Assembly: GCA_020249865.1 (NCBI GenBank)
Contig: JADCEV010000105.1
Coordinates: 1 to 56,620, forward strand
From: Roseomonas sp.
Lineage (GTDB): Bacteria > Pseudomonadota > Alphaproteobacteria > Acetobacterales > Acetobacteraceae
Direction of reading: 5' to 3'
Length of the DNA: 56,620 bases
The notes under the pieces are model-generated. The model was not told where the DNA came from, searched no databases, and saw nothing but the letters and a program-made list of their open reading frames with translations. Every line of letters starts with the position of its first letter. Positions within the stretch are counted from its first letter, which is position 1. Below, one piece after another: positions 45,580 through 53,223 of this stretch. The translations under genes and the position numbers were made by a program.

Positions 45580-46920
45580 ATGGCCCTTGATGCCAAGACA
45601 GTCGAAAACGCCAAAAAGCGCGAAAAGCCCTATCGCCTATCGGATGGGGGCGGCTTGCTGCTTCAAGTGAACAAAAGCGGGTCTAAAGATTGGCTTGTGC
45701 GGGTGACAATCGCCGGCAAGCGCCGGGATATGGGGCTTGGCGGCTGGCCCGTTGTGAGCCTGGCCCAAGCCCGCGCCAAGGCCCTAGCGGTGCGGCGCGA
45801 CATTGAAGCCGGGCTTGATCCCATTGAAAAGCAACGGGAAGACGAAAGGAAAGCCAAGGCCGATCGCGAGGCGCGGGAAGAGGAAGACAAGCGCATATTC
45901 GAAGCCGCCCTTGATGCCTATTTGAAGGCTGAGGCGCCAAGCTGGAAAACCGCCAAAACCGCCAAAAGCTGGCGCGCCAGCCTGAAGCAACACGCCGCCC
46001 CGATTATGCGCCTGCCTGTGGGGAAGATTAGTGGGGAAGATGTGGGGAAGGTCCTTTCCCCGATCTGGCATGACAAGCCGGTGATGGCCGGCAAGGTGCG
46101 GCGGCGCATTGCGGCCGTATTGGACTATGCCGCCCGCAAGGGCTGGCGCGAAGATAAGAACCCCGCCCATGCTTCCCGGCTGAAAGACTTGGGGCTGTCC
46201 AAGCAAGCCCAAGGCCGGAATCAGCCTTCCTTGCCATGGGCGAAGCTGCCCGCCTTCATGGCCGCGCTAGACGGTGAAGCCGGCATGGCCCCGCTGGCGC
46301 TGCGCTTCCTGATCCTGACCGCCCTTCGATCGAGTGAGGGGCGCGCCTGCCGGTGGTCTTGGGTGTCCTTCGATCAAGACGGCCCCACCCTGACCATACC
46401 GCCGGAAGCGATGAAGGGGCGGAAGACGGAAAAGATTGATCCCCACCGCATTCCCTTATGCCCTGCCGCGCTTGATACCCTGGCCCGCGCCTATGGGCAG
46501 GCTATCGGGAAAAAGCCCGATCTGGCGAACCTGCCCAAGCTTGCCGCCCTTGCGGGGGATGCCTGGATTTTCCCGAACGCTTCACGCAATGGCCCGCTTT
46601 CGGATGCTGCAATCTCCAAGGTGATTCGGGTGATGCACAAGGCAAGCCCCTGGAATGATCGGGACGGGCGCCGCGCTTCCGTGCATGGCTTCCGTGCATC
46701 CTTCGCCACATGGGTTGATGATGTTTGCCCGGCTGAGCATTACGCGCGCGAAAAGGCCCTGGCCCATGAAATTCCCGATGGGGCGGTTAGCGCCGCCTAT
46801 CGGCGAAGCGATCTATTCGCGCGGCGGGTGCCGCTGATGGCCGCATGGGCTGAGCATTGCACCAAGCCGCCCGCGCAAGTGGTGAGCCTGCCCAAAGCCC
46901 GCGCGAAGCGGGCGCGGTGA
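45580..46920 (+). CDS. Tyrosine-recombinase integrase, P4/DUF4102 type
   Basis: This 446-residue integrase has the N-terminal DUF4102 arm-binding domain (residues 1-90, with YRLSDGGGLLLQV), a core-binding helical domain (about 100-200), and a catalytic domain. The catalytic domain has Arg250 (LTALRSSEGR), His369-x-x-Arg372 (HGFRASFATW) and the nucleophile Tyr407 in AAYRRSDLFARR. All expected residues are present, so it should be active. It lies 180 bp from attL, as usual for P4-type elements that integrate into tRNA 3' ends. The ATG at 45580 follows GAGG eight bases upstream. Confidence 0.95.
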   Translation: MALDAKTVENAKKREKPYRLSDGGGLLLQVNKSGSKDWLVRVTIAGKRRDMGLGGWPVVSLAQARAKALAVRRDIEAGLDPIEKQREDERKAKADREAREEEDKRIFEAALDAYLKAEAPSWKTAKTAKSWRASLKQHAAPIMRLPVGKISGEDVGKVLSPIWHDKPVMAGKVRRRIAAVLDYAARKGWREDKNPAHASRLKDLGLSKQAQGRNQPSLPWAKLPAFMAALDGEAGMAPLALRFLILTALRSSEGRACRWSWVSFDQDGPTLTIPPEAMKGRKTEKIDPHRIPLCPAALDTLARAYGQAIGKKPDLANLPKLAALAGDAWIFPNASRNGPLSDAAISKVIRVMHKASPWNDRDGRRASVHGFRASFATWVDDVCPAEHYAREKALAHEIPDGAVSAAYRRSDLFARRVPLMAAWAEHCTKPPAQVVSLPKARAKRAR

Positions 46921-46950
46921 TCCCCACCGCCGGCGGCTGAAAGGATGCGC

Positions 46951-46970
46951 GCCGGGGCGCTTTCCCCGGC
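46951..46970. other. GC-rich hairpin downstream of the integrase
   Basis: GCCGGGG (46951-46957) pairs with CCCCGGC (46964-46970) around CGCTTT. There is no T-run after it, so termination is uncertain. It lies in the 115-bp gap between int and the next gene. Confidence 0.5.
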
Positions 46971-47035
46971 AACAAAGCGGCGGGGCCGGTGGTTGCCTCA
47001 CCTGCCCCGCCTGACTCCGAAAGGATGGACTGACC

Positions 47036-47275
47036 ATGCCAAGCGAAGCTACCGAAAGCCCTACCACAACGCCGCCCTCTTTGGTGAAGGTTGCCGACAC
47101 GCTTGCTGACTTGCGCGCGGGAATTGATGCGCTGATGTATCTTTCTGTCTCTGAGCATTTTGACAGCAGGGCGCAAAGCGCCTTCGGCTTCATTCATCGC
47201 AATCTGTCTGACAAGCTGGAAGAGGCCCTTGATCTTGTGGAAGGCGCGCTAAGCCTGCAACGGGCTGGCGCATGA
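47036..47275 (+). CDS. Small element-encoded protein of unknown function
   Basis: This 79-residue acidic, mostly helical protein begins MPSEATESPTTTPPSLVKVA. It is preceded by GAAAGGATGG about ten bases before the ATG. The middle (LADLRAGIDALMYLSVSEHF) and C-terminal halves are amphipathic. No motif or family is recognised. Its stop overlaps a possible start of the next gene by four bases. It is the first gene of the element's operon after the integrase. Confidence 0.6.
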   Translation: MPSEATESPTTTPPSLVKVADTLADLRAGIDALMYLSVSEHFDSRAQSAFGFIHRNLSDKLEEALDLVEGALSLQRAGA

Positions 47276-47284
47276 CCCGCCGGC

Positions 47285-47324
47285 CAATGACGGAAGGCGC
47301 GAAGGGGCGGGGCGATAATGCCCC
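47285..47324 (+). repeat. 40-bp repeated translation-start segment, copy 1
   Basis: The 40 bases from CAATGACGG through GATAATGCCCC match 47734-47773 at 37 of 40 positions. In both places the segment contains the start codon and first 13 codons of a gene plus a purine-rich stretch. Confidence 0.8.
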
Positions 47325-47739
47325 GCCTGAGCGGAAACGCGCCTGCAAACCGAAGGCGCCACGCGCGCCGGATATAGGCGCCATGCGCTGGCCTGCCATG
47401 GCCCTGCCACCGCCGCCGGATGATGCCCGATGGAAGGTGAAGGCCGAAACCGAATTGACCGCGCTACGCATCGCGCGCGCCGCGCTATCCGATGACGCCG
47501 AAACCATGTTTGCGCGCTTCATTGCCCAAGGTGCTGAGCCTGGCACATGGGGCGCCGCCATGGCTTCCGTCGAAAGCTTTGGCGCGCTTGCGGAAGACTT
47601 GCGAACCCGCGCCGCGATCTTTGACGCGGTGAAGGCGCGGCTTGCTTGTGTAATTACCCGCGCGGCGGAAGAGCGCCCGGACTTGGCGCCCGCGATTGAT
47701 GAAGCCGCCCGGCTTCGATTGATCGCCAGCCCGCAATGA
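47287..47739 (+). CDS. Element-encoded protein of unknown function
   Basis: From the ATG at 47287 the protein has 150 residues. It has a basic, Pro/Lys-rich N-terminus, a 60-residue linker and a C-terminal helical segment (AAIFDAVKARLACVITRAAEE). An alternative ATG at 47272 overlaps the upstream stop by four bases. I prefer 47287 because the first ~13 codons (MTEGAKGRGDNAP) repeat almost exactly at the start of the next gene (MTKGAKGRGDAAP). Its stop overlaps the next ATG by four bases. No known family. Confidence 0.6.
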   Translation: MTEGAKGRGDNAPPERKRACKPKAPRAPDIGAMRWPAMALPPPPDDARWKVKAETELTALRIARAALSDDAETMFARFIAQGAEPGTWGAAMASVESFGALAEDLRTRAAIFDAVKARLACVITRAAEERPDLAPAIDEAARLRLIASPQ

Positions 47740-47773
47740 CGAAAGGCGCGAAGGGGCGGGGCGATGCTGCCCC
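47734..47773 (+). repeat. 40-bp repeated translation-start segment, copy 2
   Basis: This is the second copy of the repeat at 47285-47324. It overlaps the end of one gene and the start of the next through ATGA. The only differences are one base in the fourth codon region and two in the codon before the CCCC. Confidence 0.8.
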
Positions 47774-48701
47774 TTCGCTTAGCCCCTCTTCAATTCTCGA
47801 ACTAAGCCGCGATTGGCCGCGTTATGCCAAGGCGCTGCGCCTTTTGCGGAAGGCGCCGGCGCCGACTGAGCATGATAAGCTGCGCCTGGCAAAGCACATG
47901 ATTGAGGTTTGTGAGAATTGCGATTCCGAGGGGCTTGAAGAAACCGTTGGATATAACTTCGATCGCACAGAAGAACTTCGATCACTGAAGAGCGACACAA
48001 AGGCCGCGCGGAAGGCCGCGCGTGATCTGGCACGAATCATCCGAAGGCATCACGCCGCCCCGGAACTGAGCGCCGCGATCCAAGAAGCCGTTTGGGTTGG
48101 CGCGTGCCGTTACATTATCGAAGAGCAAAACGAAATCATCCTTGAGCAGGCAAACGAGACAGGCAAAAATTTAAGCGAAGCAGCGCGCGAAGCAAAAATA
48201 TCTGCAAGGCTGGCAGGGCAGGAAAATGCGATGAAAGCCGCACATGATGCCGGCCTAGACTATGGGCTAAGGGTCTGCGATGGATTTTTCATTGCCGCTG
48301 TTTTAGAAGATTTTGCGGAAAATCTGCCAAAGTATATTGAGGGCTTTGCGGGTGAACATCGGCGGCGCGGTATCCGCTTTAAGTCTTCACTGCTACGCAA
48401 GGGCCGATCGGCTGATGCGCTAACCGATTGCCTTTTTGGGCTAGTGTTTCATGCGCGATTGGCGACTGGCGCCGGGCGGGATGCTTGGGCGAACGCTGCT
48501 GATATCAGAAATGCCGGGCCGATGCCTAAGGACGGTGAGCCGCTTTATGACATTGTCGCCGCCTTCGCTTCCGCTGCCTTCAAGCTTGAGGAAGGTGACT
48601 TAGACGAAAAGAGAGCGGCGGATCGCCTGAGGCGATTTCTAATTCGCAATCCCGGCGCAGAATTTGAGGGATACCAAGTGAAGTGTTTTCTTTGGGAATA
48701 G
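47736..48701 (+). CDS. Element-encoded protein of unknown function, 321 residues
   Basis: This is the largest orphan gene of the element. The protein is predicted almost wholly helical, with a charged central part (KSDTKAARKAARDLARIIRR), a segment FFIAAVLEDFAENLPKYIEG, and a C-terminus rich in charged residues. No signal peptide, TM helix, Walker motif or nuclease motif is seen. The middle of the gene uses more A/T-rich codons than its neighbours, suggesting a different origin. The start overlaps the upstream stop by four bases. It is the best candidate for element cargo such as a defence or phage-interference protein, but nothing in the sequence proves that. Confidence 0.65.
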   Translation: MTKGAKGRGDAAPSLSPSSILELSRDWPRYAKALRLLRKAPAPTEHDKLRLAKHMIEVCENCDSEGLEETVGYNFDRTEELRSLKSDTKAARKAARDLARIIRRHHAAPELSAAIQEAVWVGACRYIIEEQNEIILEQANETGKNLSEAAREAKISARLAGQENAMKAAHDAGLDYGLRVCDGFFIAAVLEDFAENLPKYIEGFAGEHRRRGIRFKSSLLRKGRSADALTDCLFGLVFHARLATGAGRDAWANAADIRNAGPMPKDGEPLYDIVAAFASAAFKLEEGDLDEKRAADRLRRFLIRNPGAEFEGYQVKCFLWE

Positions 48702-48799
48702 CCGCGCGACGAATTAGCCCTTGATATTTTTAATTGGTCGAAAAAACCGGGCGCCGGAAATGGCATGAATGCTTCGAGACACATTCGGAGCATAACGCC

Positions 48800-49045
48800 A
48801 TGTCCACCTTACCCGATGCACTGATCAGCGCCGAAAGCGCCGCCGCCGAAACTGGCCTGAGCCTGCCGGCATTTTGGAAGATGGTAGCCGCCGGGCGCTT
48901 ACCTCGCCCCTACTATCCTGCGCCGCGCGCGCCGCGCTGGCGCCGTAGTGAATTGGCCGCCGCGATCGAAGCAACCCGCGCCTTACCGCGTGAAGCCCGC
49001 GCCGCGCGCCGGCAAGCGCGCATCGCTTCCAGCGCCGCCGCCTGA
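48800..49045 (+). CDS. AlpA/excisionase-like small HTH protein
   Basis: This 81-residue protein has the AlpA-type layout. A helix-turn-helix lies at residues 7-35 (LISAESAAAETGLSLPAFWK), followed by a wing with RLPRPYYPAPRAPRWRRSEL, where recognised AlpA proteins have P-x-x-x-G-x-x-x-x-W. AlpA proteins regulate int expression and excision in P4-like elements. The ATG at 48800 follows CGGAG at 48786-48790. The C-terminus is basic and Ala/Arg-rich. Confidence 0.78.
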   Translation: MSTLPDALISAESAAAETGLSLPAFWKMVAAGRLPRPYYPAPRAPRWRRSELAAAIEATRALPREARAARRQARIASSAAA

Positions 49046-49054
49046 GGCCCGGCT

Positions 49055-49369
49055 ATGTGTGTGTGCGAAAGCCCAAGCCTTGCCGGCTTGGTGAAGCTGG
49101 GGACGCCGCAAGGCGCTTTCCGCTTGAAGCTTTGGGCGCTGGCCTTTCAAATTGTGGCGCGCGGCGCCCATGGCGCGCCCAACAATCTTGAGGAATCGGC
49201 GCGGCGGCTTTTCTCGGTCTTGACTGTCCCCGTCATGGAGCGATCGGCGCTGTGCTTCGCGGTGCTGGTTGCGGAAGCCGAGCTTGATTTTACGCGCGAA
49301 ATTGGCGTGTCCTATCATTCCGATCGGGCGTCGAAGCGCAAAACGCGCTTGAAGAAATCGCGCCGATGA
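49055..49369 (+). CDS. Element-encoded protein of unknown function
   Basis: This 104-residue protein begins MCVCESPSLAGLVKLG and has a hydrophobic middle (LKLWALAFQIVARG) and a basic tail (SKRKTRLKKSRR). It lies ten bases after the AlpA-like gene, and its stop overlaps the next start by four bases, so it belongs to the replication operon. No family is recognised. Confidence 0.55.
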   Translation: MCVCESPSLAGLVKLGTPQGAFRLKLWALAFQIVARGAHGAPNNLEESARRLFSVLTVPVMERSALCFAVLVAEAELDFTREIGVSYHSDRASKRKTRLKKSRR

Positions 49370-50202
49370 ACGCGCCAGAAATCGCCGCCCGGCTTGGGCT
49401 GAAACGCGCCGGGCGCGGCTGGCAAGGTGCCTGCCCTTGTTGCGGCTATGCTTCCGGCCTGCGCTTGTCTGAAAAGGATGGCCGCGCGCTTTGGTGGTGC
49501 GCTTCCTGCCATGATCGCGGCGCCCTGAGTGCCGCCGTGCTAGGCCAAGCGGAACCCGTCACGCCGCGCGCGCCTGGCCCTGGCAATGCCGCGCCCGATC
49601 GCCGCGCCGCCGCGCTGGCGCTTTGGGATGATGCCATGCCGGCGGAAGCATCGCCCGTCGAAACCTATCTGCAATCGCGCGGGCTTGGCCTGCCGCCCGC
49701 GCCGGTGCTGAGATACCTTCGCGCCGCCAAGCATCCCACCGGAGCGCGCGCGCCTGCGATGCTGGCCATTGTGCAAGATGAAGCCGGGCGCGCCGCCGCA
49801 ATCCACCGGACTTACCTTCGCCCCGGTGGTGACGGCAAAGCTAAGCTTGATCCACCGCGCGCCACGCTTGGCGCGGTAGCCGGTGGCGCGGTGCGGCTTT
49901 ACCCGGAAGCGCCGCGCCTGGTTGTTGCGGAAGGGCTGGAAACCGCCCTAGCCGCCGCGATCTTGCTGCGCCTTCCCGCATGGGCGGCGCTATCTGCCGG
50001 CAATTTGGCCGATGCCCTGGCCCTGCCACCGGTGGTGCGAGAGGTGATCATTGCCGCCGATGCTGATGCGCCGGGGCGCAATGCCGCGCGCGCGGCGGCG
50101 CGGCGCTGGCGCGCTGATGGCCGCACGGTGCGAATAGCCGCGCCCGATCGAGAGGGCGCCGATTTTAACGACATTCTGATGGAGCGCCGGAAAAATGACT
50201 GA
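49366..50202 (+). CDS. Zn-ribbon/TOPRIM primase-like protein
   Basis: This 278-residue protein has an N-terminal zinc ribbon (Cys23-x-Cys25-Cys26 and Cys45-x-x-Cys48). It also has a C-terminal TOPRIM domain with its acidic EGLET (RLVVAEGLETALAAA, around residue 188) and the DxD in IIAADADAPGRNAARAAARR. This combination is that of phage and plasmid primases, as in P4 alpha-type N-terminal modules. Here it is a separate polypeptide, with the ATPase in the next gene overlapping it by eight bases, so the primase and helicase parts are split. It would make primers at the element's origin. Confidence 0.88.
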   Translation: MNAPEIAARLGLKRAGRGWQGACPCCGYASGLRLSEKDGRALWWCASCHDRGALSAAVLGQAEPVTPRAPGPGNAAPDRRAAALALWDDAMPAEASPVETYLQSRGLGLPPAPVLRYLRAAKHPTGARAPAMLAIVQDEAGRAAAIHRTYLRPGGDGKAKLDPPRATLGAVAGGAVRLYPEAPRLVVAEGLETALAAAILLRLPAWAALSAGNLADALALPPVVREVIIAADADAPGRNAARAAARRWRADGRTVRIAAPDREGADFNDILMERRKND

Positions 50203-51817
50203 TCCCGGCTTCACAATCTCCGATGCGCCCGAAGGTGAAGAACCAAAACGCCGCCGGCGCGGGCGCCCGCCGCGCCCCAAGCGGGGCGATCTGCTTTCCG
50301 AATTGCTGAGCGATGCGGAACTCTGGCCCGGTGATGATGGGGCGGGATATGCAAGTGTCCCCTGGGGGGAATGGCGAGAGCATTTCCGCATTACCTCAAA
50401 GGATTTCCGCCGATGGGTGATGCTGCGCTATCACGAAAAGCACGGCGCCGCACTATCTGGCAGCGCGCTTGCGGAAGCGGTGGGGCTTGCTGAGGCCCAA
50501 GCCTTGGCAAAGGGCGATCGCGCCGCGCATCGCCGCGCCTGGCGCCGTGTTGCCAAGCATGGCCGCGCGATCATTCTAGACATGGGCGGCGCTGATCCTT
50601 CGCGCGAAAGGCGTGCGGTGGAAATTACCGCCGCCGGCTGGCGCTTGCTTGATCCCGGCGCGGTGCCGGTGGCGTTTTTGCGCGCGCCGGATGCCCTGCC
50701 ATTGCCGGAACCGATACGCGATGAAGCGAAATTTGGTGATCTGGCGCGCTTCCTGAATTGCCCGGAAGGCGAAATCCTTTTGGCTTGGGCTTGGCTTGTG
50801 ACCGCGCTTCGCCCCTTTGAAAGCGGTGGCGCTTATCCAATCCTTGCCCTAACAGGGCAGCAAGGAAGCGGGAAAAGCCTTTCGTCCCGCTTCCTGCAAA
50901 GTCTGGTTGATCCTTCTAGCCTTTCCGGTGTCGCGCCGCCGCGCGATGAACGCGACATTTACGCAAGCGCCGGCGCGCGCCACCTGCTTGCGTATGACAA
51001 TCTGAGCGGGCTTCGCGATGATTTGGCCGATGCGCTTTGCCGCATTGCCACCGGTGGCGCCTTCATGGCCCGCGCCTTGTTCTCTGACTTTGATCAAGCC
51101 GCGATAACCGCGCTTCGCCCGCAACTCATAAACGGGATTCCGGCAAGCATCGCCGCGCGCAATGACTTGGCGGAAAGGTGCATCGCCCTGGAATTGAGCC
51201 GCCCGGTGCATCGCATCGCGGAACAGGAATTGATCGCGCAATGGGAAGCCGCCCGCCCGGCATTGCTTGGCCTGGCCTGCGATGCCCTTGCGGCGGCGCT
51301 ACGGAATCTTGATCGCGTCACGATTGAAGGCGAAGCGCCGCGCATGATTGATGCCGCCTTATGGGCGGAAGGCGCGGCGGAAGGCTTGGGGATTGAACCC
51401 GGCGCCATGGTGGCAGCATGGCGCGAAAACCGCCTGAGCGCCGATCGGGACGCGGTGGCGCTTGATGACCTGGCCCGCGCGGTGGTTGCGCTGATGGCCG
51501 CGCGCGAAAGGGAAAGAGACCCGAAGCACCCAAGCGATGAAGACAGGGCGATTGATGATCTAGAGAAAAGTGCTGAGGAATTGTGGGACAAGCTTTCGAA
51601 TAAGTTTCCGCCTGTGGCGGTGGATAAGGCCCTGAGGGCGATAGCCGGTCCCGATGCTACGCGCGCGCGATCTTTTCCCGCGAGTGTTGCCGCCATGTCT
51701 TCGCGCCTGAAACGCCTGGCCCCTGCCCTGAAAGCGGCTGAGAGGATCGAGATTGATTCCGGGCGCGACAAGGCCGGGCGCTGGATTTCCCTTCGCCGGC
51801 TTCCGCCGGCGGCTTGA
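50195..51817 (+). CDS. AAA-type replicative ATPase/helicase-like protein
   Basis: This 540-residue protein begins with a basic Arg/Pro-rich tail and has a P-loop GQQGSGKS at residues 221-228. A hydrophobic stretch with an acidic residue follows (ARHLLAYDNLSGLRDDLADA, near residues 262-281), serving as Walker B. Downstream, the segments LINGIPASIAARNDLAERCI and LELSRPVHRIAEQE resemble the sensor regions of P4-like primase-polymerase/helicase proteins. The gene overlaps the primase-like gene by eight bases. It should unwind the element's origin, but may also be annotated simply as an ATP-binding protein. Confidence 0.85.
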   Translation: MTDPGFTISDAPEGEEPKRRRRGRPPRPKRGDLLSELLSDAELWPGDDGAGYASVPWGEWREHFRITSKDFRRWVMLRYHEKHGAALSGSALAEAVGLAEAQALAKGDRAAHRRAWRRVAKHGRAIILDMGGADPSRERRAVEITAAGWRLLDPGAVPVAFLRAPDALPLPEPIRDEAKFGDLARFLNCPEGEILLAWAWLVTALRPFESGGAYPILALTGQQGSGKSLSSRFLQSLVDPSSLSGVAPPRDERDIYASAGARHLLAYDNLSGLRDDLADALCRIATGGAFMARALFSDFDQAAITALRPQLINGIPASIAARNDLAERCIALELSRPVHRIAEQELIAQWEAARPALLGLACDALAAALRNLDRVTIEGEAPRMIDAALWAEGAAEGLGIEPGAMVAAWRENRLSADRDAVALDDLARAVVALMAARERERDPKHPSDEDRAIDDLEKSAEELWDKLSNKFPPVAVDKALRAIAGPDATRARSFPASVAAMSSRLKRLAPALKAAERIEIDSGRDKAGRWISLRRLPPAA

Positions 51818-51886
51818 TGCGCGCCCCGGTGCGATCGCCGCGCGCGCCGGGCGTGTCCCCTTCCATCGCGGCTGAGAGGATGATTG

Positions 51887-52096
51887 ATGCCCAAGCTACG
51901 CGAAAACGCGCCGCCGCCCATGGTGGGGGCGCTGTCCTTCACGCTGTCACAAGCCGCGCGAATTTCCGGCCTAAGCACGGCAACGCTTCGCCGGCGCGGT
52001 GCGGAAGGCAAGCTGCGCCTATTCCGGTGCGGCGGCCGCCGCATGGTTGATGGGGATAGCCTTCGCCGCATGGTGGGGGTGGGGGCGAGTGAATGA
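51887..52096 (+). CDS. Small HTH DNA-binding protein
   Basis: This 69-residue protein has a helix-turn-helix in SFTLSQAARISGLSTATLRR (about residues 18-37), followed by a basic wing (GAEGKLRLFRCGGRRMVDG) like MerR/AlpA family binders. The ATG at 51887 has GAGAGGA just upstream; a TTG three bases earlier is possible. It may act with the AlpA-like protein at 48800 on int or origin control. Its stop overlaps a following 28-codon ORF by four bases. Confidence 0.72.
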   Translation: MPKLRENAPPPMVGALSFTLSQAARISGLSTATLRRRGAEGKLRLFRCGGRRMVDGDSLRRMVGVGASE

Positions 52097-52179
52097 ACCG
52101 CTTCACCTATGGCGCGGCGCTTATCGCCGCGCCGCTGGCAATCCTGGCCCTTGCGGGCTTGCTGCGCCTGGCCCGATGA
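52093..52179 (+). CDS. 28-residue single-TM peptide
   Basis: This ORF overlaps the stop of the HTH gene by four bases (ATGA). It encodes MNRFTYGAALIAAPLAILAL and then eight more residues ending LRLAR, giving one membrane helix with a short polar N-terminus and a basic C-terminus. The tight coupling to the upstream gene suggests it is translated; its size keeps it out of most gene predictions. A further 26-codon ORF starting at 52176 overlaps its stop by four bases and reads as a Pro/Trp-rich chain; I do not claim that one. Confidence 0.45.
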   Translation: MNRFTYGAALIAAPLAILALAGLLRLAR

Positions 52180-52531
52180 TAAGCCGCCCGGCCTGGCCCT
52201 GGCCCCCACCGCGCGCCGCCTGCCTGCCCCACCCCGCGCCCCTGCCCTGGGGTTGAAGCACACGGCGCCCGCAAGCGCCGGGGCGCCGGCCTGGCCTGCC
52301 GGTGGTATTGAGGGCCGGGGGCTTGGGTCCTTCCTGGCCTTCCATGTATGCGGGCAGCTAGCGCGCGCGAATTTTCTAGTGGGGTTGCATCCGAAAAGGG
52401 TCAACTGGTGAATTCCTGCAACGCTTCACGCGCCCGCAATCTCTGGCGCTTTCCCCATGTCTCCCCTTTGAGTGAACCTTGCCCCCCTTTTGGTGCAACC
52501 GGTGAAATGAACCGGGCGCCTGAGCGGCGGC

Positions 52532-52795
52532 GCCATGTCAGCGCATGTCAGCGCATGTCAGCAACGCATCACGCCTAAGCCCCTGATCTGGAACGGGAAA
52601 TGACGCGGTGACGCCGGTGACGGTCCTTTCTATTCTATAGACTGAAAAAAAGAGGGGGAGAGCGGGGAAGGAATATATCGCGTGTCGGAAGATAGGAAAA
52701 ACGCCGTCACCGCCGTCACCGCGTCATTTTGCCAGCCCGATCAATGGCTTGCCGGTAATAGGGTGCTGACGGGCGCTGACATGCGCTGACATGGC
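52532..52795. other. Candidate replication origin: concentric inverted repeats around an AT-richer centre
   Basis: Outer arms 52532-52563 and 52764-52795 are complementary at 30 of 32 positions. Inner arms 52598-52623 and 52704-52729 are complementary at 25 of 26. Both pairs share exactly the same centre (52663.5). Within each arm there are short tandem units: GCGCATGTCA in the outer and GGTGACG in the inner. The centre (52624-52703) has A-runs and AT-richer sequence. Direct iterons arranged in inverted sets next to a melting region are typical of origins, and the element's primase-like and ATPase genes lie just upstream. P4 itself uses GGTGAAC-type iterons, a recalled parallel. Confidence 0.55.
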
Positions 52796-52884
52796 CGCGC
52801 CCGATCGCCGCCGGGCGGCGCCCGCCACCCCTTGCGGATGATGCGATAAAGGGGAGCGCGAAATCCCAAGGCCCGGCGGCGCCT

Positions 52885-53160
52885 GGCCCTGGGGAGCATG
52901 GCCCCTGCCGGTGGGGGCTTCGATCGCCGGCGGCTGGGGCTTGGCCCCACCGCCACCGCTTGGCCCTGGGGCGCATGGCCCCTGCCGGTGAGGGCTTCGA
53001 TCGCCGGCGGCTGAGCCTTGGCCCCACCGCCACCGCCTGGCCCTGGGGCGCATGGCCCCCTGCCGGTGGGGGCTTCGATCGCCGGCGGCTGGGGCTTGGC
53101 CCCACCGCCACCGCCTGGCCCTGGGGCGCATGGTCCCTGCCGGTGGGGGGCTTCGATCGG
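52885..53160. repeat. 77-bp tandem repeat array, about 3.5 copies
   Basis: Copies start at 52885, 52962, 53039 and 53117, giving periods of 77, 77 and 78 bp. The unit begins GGCCCTGGGGCGCATGGCCC and contains GCTTCGATCGCCGGCGGC; the last copy is partial. The period is not a multiple of three, so the array is not a protein repeat. It lies about 120 bp from attR and may be a partition, incompatibility or helper-recognition site. Confidence 0.9.
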
Positions 53161-53175
53161 CGGATTGATTCGCCC

Positions 53176-53223
53176 CTTCCCCACCCCTACCGGGCGCGAA
53201 ACGTGGGGAACATTGTGGGGAAC
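53176..53223. promoter_or_regulatory. GTGGGGAAC/CTTCCCCAC motifs near attR
   Basis: CTTCCCCAC (53176-53184) and two GTGGGGAAC (53203-53211, 53215-53223, spaced 12 bp) lie within 110 bp of attR. They mirror the set at 45528-45562 near attL. They are candidate arm-type binding sites for the integrase. Confidence 0.5.

Noticed and set aside
52885-53160. CRISPR array
   Set aside because: The repeats are 77 bp, directly abutting without unique spacers, and there are no cas genes in the window.
52716-53184. Overlapping minus-strand frames rich in Arg, Pro and Gly
   Set aside because: They arise from the 77-bp DNA repeats; the period is not a multiple of three and each copy changes frame.
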